From Phytomonospora endophytica (lineage in GTDB: Bacteria > Actinomycetota > Actinomycetes > Mycobacteriales > Micromonosporaceae), in the NCBI RefSeq assembly GCF_014202425.1, contig NZ_JACHGT010000002.1, positions 124,001 to 188,000 on the forward strand: 64,000 nt of DNA. The letters run 5' to 3'. Position 1 is the stretch's first letter; each line of letters begins with the position of its first letter. Below the pieces are notes generated by a model. The model saw nothing but the letters and a program-made list of their open reading frames with translations. It was not told the origin of the DNA and did not search any database. The position numbers and the translations under genes were made by a program. Shown here piece after piece: positions 61,389 to 64,000 of this stretch.

Positions 61389-62486
61389 TTAGGCGATCGT
61401 CTTCGCGAGGGTCTCGACCTTGGCGCGCAGCTCCTCGGGGAGCGGGGCGTAACCGATCTTGGTGAGCTCGGCCTGGCCCGCGGTGCTGGCGGTGTAGGTC
61501 AGGAAGGACTTGATGAGAGCGGCCTTGTCGCCGTTGCCGGCGGTGCAGACGATCTCGTAGGTCGCCAGGACGATCGGGTACGCGCCGGCTTCCTTGGTCT
61601 CGAAGTCGAGTTCGAGCTTGATGTCCTGGTCCGTGCCGACGGCCTTGGCACCGGTCAGGGCCTTGGAGGCCGACTCGGGGGTCAGCTCGACGAACTCGTC
61701 GGCGCCGTTGGCGACCTTGGCCTTGTTCAGGCCCAGGCTGTCGGCGTAGGAGAGCTCGACGTAGGTGATGGCACCCGCGGTGTCCTTGATCGCGCCCGCG
61801 ACGCCGTCGGAGCCCTTCTGGCCGACGCCACCGTCGAGCGGCCACTGCTTGGCGTGCTCGTTGGTCCAGATGTCGGGGGCGACGGTGTTGAGGTAGTTGG
61901 TGAAGTTGTCCGTCGTGCCCGACTCGTCGGAGCGGTGCACGGCCTGGATCGGGGTGCTCGGGAGCTTCGCGTCGGGGTTGTCGGCCTTGATGGCCGCGTC
62001 GTCCCACTTGGTGATCTTGTTGGCGAAGATGCCGGCGATCGTGGCGGGCTTCAGCTGGAGGTTGTCGACGCCCTCGACGTTGTAGGCGATCGCGACGGGG
62101 CCGACCACCATGGGCAGGTGGGCGGGAGCACCGCTGGCGCAGCGCTGCGTGGCGCCGGGCAGCTGGTCGTCCTTGAGGACCGAGTCGGAGCCCGCGAAGT
62201 CGGCCGTGCCGGCGATGAAGGCCTCGATGCCGGCGCCCGAACCCGAGGGGTTGTAGTTGATCGTCGACCCGGCGCACTTGGCCTGGTAGGCGGCGATCCA
62301 CGCCTCGATGGCGTTCTTCTGGGCGCTGGAGCCCTGGACGTTGAGCGTCCCCTGCGCGCAGTCGCCGGTCGGCGCCTGCGCCCCGTTGTTGCCCGCGCCG
62401 TCCGTGTTGTCCGAACCGCACGCCGCCATCGCGAGCGTGGCGGACACGACGAGGCCGGCGATCGCGCCGTGCCGAAGCAGCTTCAC
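61389..62486 (-). CDS. pstS: Phosphate-binding lipoprotein PstS
   Basis: I prefer the GTG at 62486, with AAGGGA nine bases upstream, over the ATG at 62513. It gives a compact lipoprotein signal (MKLLRHGAIAGLVVSATLAMAAC, lipobox Cys at 23) and 365 residues. The mature protein has the PBP fold with phosphate-binding stretches (VQGSSAQ, NPSGSGAGI, HRSDESGTTDNF). It captures phosphate at the membrane surface for PstCAB. A PHO box lies about 120 bases upstream. Confidence 0.95.
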   Translation of the reverse strand: MKLLRHGAIAGLVVSATLAMAACGSDNTDGAGNNGAQAPTGDCAQGTLNVQGSSAQKNAIEAWIAAYQAKCAGSTINYNPSGSGAGIEAFIAGTADFAGSDSVLKDDQLPGATQRCASGAPAHLPMVVGPVAIAYNVEGVDNLQLKPATIAGIFANKITKWDDAAIKADNPDAKLPSTPIQAVHRSDESGTTDNFTNYLNTVAPDIWTNEHAKQWPLDGGVGQKGSDGVAGAIKDTAGAITYVELSYADSLGLNKAKVANGADEFVELTPESASKALTGAKAVGTDQDIKLELDFETKEAGAYPIVLATYEIVCTAGNGDKAALIKSFLTYTASTAGQAELTKIGYAPLPEELRAKVETLAKTIA

Positions 62487-62606
62487 GTGAGTCGTTCCCT
62501 TCCAAGAACTCATCAGGCCGGACGACCCGTGGGGGACGAGTCCGGGGTTGACTTCATCAACCGATCCAGAAGCTAAGCGCGGCAGGTAGCGGGCGACCGG
62601 GCAGTT

Positions 62607-62624
62607 GGTGAACAGACGGTGAAC
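62607..62624 (-). promoter_or_regulatory. PHO box of the pst operon
   Basis: Two GTTCACC units read on the minus strand (62624-62618 and 62613-62607) are separated by four bases, the 11-bp period of PhoP boxes in Streptomyces and relatives. Phosphorylated PhoP should bind here and switch on pstS under phosphate starvation. The remaining bases from 62514 to 62755 hold the presumed promoter and nothing else I recognise. Confidence 0.88.
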
Positions 62625-62755
62625 AAGCCAGCATGCTGCTGATTTGTTACCTAAGCCCTCGCGATTCTGCGACTAAGATGCCGATTCGCCCCAATTCCGA
62701 TGACGACCGTTTACGCACCGAATAAGCGTTTCGGAGGGGGTTCGCGGCCCCTGCG

Positions 62756-63403
62756 CTACGACAGCCCGGACATCCGCAGCGTGATGTTGACGCGGCCCGA
62801 GAGGTCGAGATGCCCCGGCGCCGTGCCCGGCAGTGTGCGCGGGACTCCGTGGAAGGCGAGGCGTGACCGTCCGCCGAAGACGAACAGGTCGCCCGACTCC
62901 AGGAGCACTTCCGCCCACGGCCGGTTGCGGTTCTCGGTGCCGCCGAGGCGGAAGACGCAGGTGTCGCCGATGCTCAGCGACACCACCGGGGCCGGGCTGA
63001 TCTCTTCCTTGTCCTGGTGCATGCCGAGGCGGGCGGCGTGGTCGTAGTAGTTGACGACGGCGATGTCGGGCTCGTAGGCGGCGGCGAGCTTCGGGGCGCC
63101 GTAGGCGACGGCGACGGCATCGCGGCCGAGTTCGGCGAGCCAGGCGGGCAGGGCCTTGACGGGCGTGCCGTCGTGGGAGACGCGGGTGTAGCGGTACGGC
63201 GACCAGTACCAGCCGAGGCAGACGGTGCGGATCGACATCTTGCGGCCGCCCGACAGGACCGTCTGGCGCATACCGGCCGGGGGCCTTGACCACTCGCGCG
63301 CGGCGTCGAGGATCTCGCGCTGCCGGGCGGGCGCGAGCCAGTCGGGGACGTGGACCGCGCCGGGTGCGACCTCGGCGCGGGCGCGCGGAAGCGGGAGGGT
63401 CAC
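62756..63403 (-). CDS. AlkB-like 2-oxoglutarate/Fe(II) dioxygenase
   Basis: The protein has 215 residues from the GTG at 63403. It contains the iron ligands His and Asp of MHQDKEE and His of AFHGVPR, the 2-oxoglutarate Arg in GRVNITLRMSG, and the AlkB substrate-lid pattern YSPYRYTR/NYYDHAARLG. AlkB enzymes remove methyl groups from N1-methyladenine and N3-methylcytosine in DNA or RNA. It is shorter at the N-terminus than some homologues but otherwise complete. The 64-base gap to the divergent gene holds the shared promoter region. Confidence 0.9.
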   Translation of the reverse strand: MTLPLPRARAEVAPGAVHVPDWLAPARQREILDAAREWSRPPAGMRQTVLSGGRKMSIRTVCLGWYWSPYRYTRVSHDGTPVKALPAWLAELGRDAVAVAYGAPKLAAAYEPDIAVVNYYDHAARLGMHQDKEEISPAPVVSLSIGDTCVFRLGGTENRNRPWAEVLLESGDLFVFGGRSRLAFHGVPRTLPGTAPGHLDLSGRVNITLRMSGLS

Positions 63404-63467
63404 CCGTTCACTATCGCACGGGTGTTCGCACGGCGGTCGTGTCACACCGGGACGCGACGATCTTCCG

Positions 63468-64000
63468 ATGGACACGCACACCCGGCCGCTGCGCGACGAG
63501 GCCGACCTGAGGGCCCTCCTCGCGACGACCCTCGACCTCCTCGACCCCGCGAGCGGCGGGATCCCGTACCGACTCGTCGGAACGGCCGCGGCCCTGCTCC
63601 AGGGGGTCGTGCTCCCGGCGGGCGACATCGACGTCCTCTTCGCCGCCCGCGAAGGCGTGGACGCCTTCGCGGCCGCGTTCGCCGACCGGGAGGCCCGGCA
63701 GCCGCCGGTGTGGCTCCCCGAGGCCGGTCAGTACTTCGCCGAGTTCGTGCTGGACGGCGTGCGCGTCAGCGCGAGCACGGTCGAGCACCCGGACGGTTCC
63801 GTGTTCCTCGAATCCGGCGGCAAGGGGGCGTGGCGGCACTACGTGGACGTGCGATGCGGGAGCCGGGTGGTGCCTGCGGTGCGACTGGAGCTGCGGCTGG
63901 TGACCGAGCTGGTGCGCGACCGGCCCGACCGGCGGGCGCCGATCCTCGCGCACCTGGTGCGGCATGGCGCCGACGTGCCCCTGCTGGAGCGCGCGCTGGC
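63468..64000 (+). CDS. Nucleotidyltransferase-like protein, 3' end outside window
   Basis: The frame from the ATG at 63468 stays open to the window end (177 full codons). It shows the nucleotidyltransferase pattern G-T-A-A-A-L-L-Q-G...GDIDVLF, whose D-x-D fits the metal-binding site of minimal nucleotidyltransferases. Later residues (EFVLDGVRVSAST) would supply the third strand. The substrate is unknown. It is divergent from the AlkB-like gene. Confidence 0.7.
   Translation, partial: MDTHTRPLRDEADLRALLATTLDLLDPASGGIPYRLVGTAAALLQGVVLPAGDIDVLFAAREGVDAFAAAFADREARQPPVWLPEAGQYFAEFVLDGVRVSASTVEHPDGSVFLESGGKGAWRHYVDVRCGSRVVPAVRLELRLVTELVRDRPDRRAPILAHLVRHGADVPLLERAL

Noticed and set aside
1-64000. 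tRNA, rRNA, CRISPR array, integrase or attachment site
   Set aside because: I looked through the intergenic stretches and saw no tRNA-like cloverleaf, repeat-spacer array, recombinase or direct-repeat pair. No island border could be defined from att sites.

Overview
The window is high-GC DNA with a strong G/C third-position bias. Paired Scr1-type XRE regulator/DUF397 genes, many GTG starts, many ATGA/GTGA stop-start overlaps and a DmdR/IdeR-type iron box point to a filamentous actinomycete (Actinomycetota). I cannot name the genus from sequence alone. No rRNA, tRNA, CRISPR array or intact insertion sequence was seen.

Region 1 (about 1-23.7 kb) is an accessory, defence-like island. It starts inside a large Eco57I-type adenine methylase gene. 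A coupled operon of three tiny genes, an XRE/DUF397 pair, a reading frame broken by two in-frame TAG codons, and a five-gene ESX/WXG100-like cassette follow. The centre is a four-gene coupled operon on the minus strand (21494 to 12741): a Cas4/RecB-like nuclease with two cysteine sets, a PD-(D/E)XK nuclease, a DinG-type helicase with a four-Cys insert, and a prokaryotic PIWI-RE protein. The last three match the published pPIWI-RE three-gene island. The fourth gene and two flanking methylase-like proteins look like additions. Those two methylase-like proteins carry opposite defects: one has lost SAM motif I, the other has lost the catalytic NPP(F/Y) motif. The PIWI operon and the downstream methylase unit share a near-identical promoter element.

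Region 2 (about 23.7-38.9 kb) is mostly housekeeping. It holds an isobutyryl-CoA mutase large subunit, a second XRE/DUF397 pair, an FtsX-type ABC exporter with two ATPases, a MarR/MFS efflux pair, MeaB, a thiolase, methylmalonyl-CoA epimerase, a TRM11-like RNA methyltransferase and an Sfp-type phosphopantetheinyl transferase. The mutase, MeaB, thiolase and epimerase fit acyl-CoA/methylmalonyl-CoA metabolism.

Region 3 (39.0-48.4 kb) is an iron-box-controlled catecholate siderophore operon: dhbA, dhbC, dhbE, dhbB, a DAHP synthase, and one NRPS with order condensation-adenylation-PCP-reductase. The adenylation pocket read by hand suits a basic amino acid such as lysine. The design matches myxochelin-type assembly, in which two 2,3-dihydroxybenzoates are joined to lysine and released by reduction. 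No siderophore transporter lies in the window.

Region 4 (48.4-64 kb) carries an aldo/keto reductase, a membrane protein, a beta-lactamase-fold hydrolase, PhoU, a large LuxR-type regulator, a DoxX protein, a secreted subtilase with a PKD domain, and a pstSCAB operon behind a clear PHO box. A small extra gene is wedged between pstC and pstA. An AlkB-like oxygenase and a partial nucleotidyltransferase-like gene end the window.
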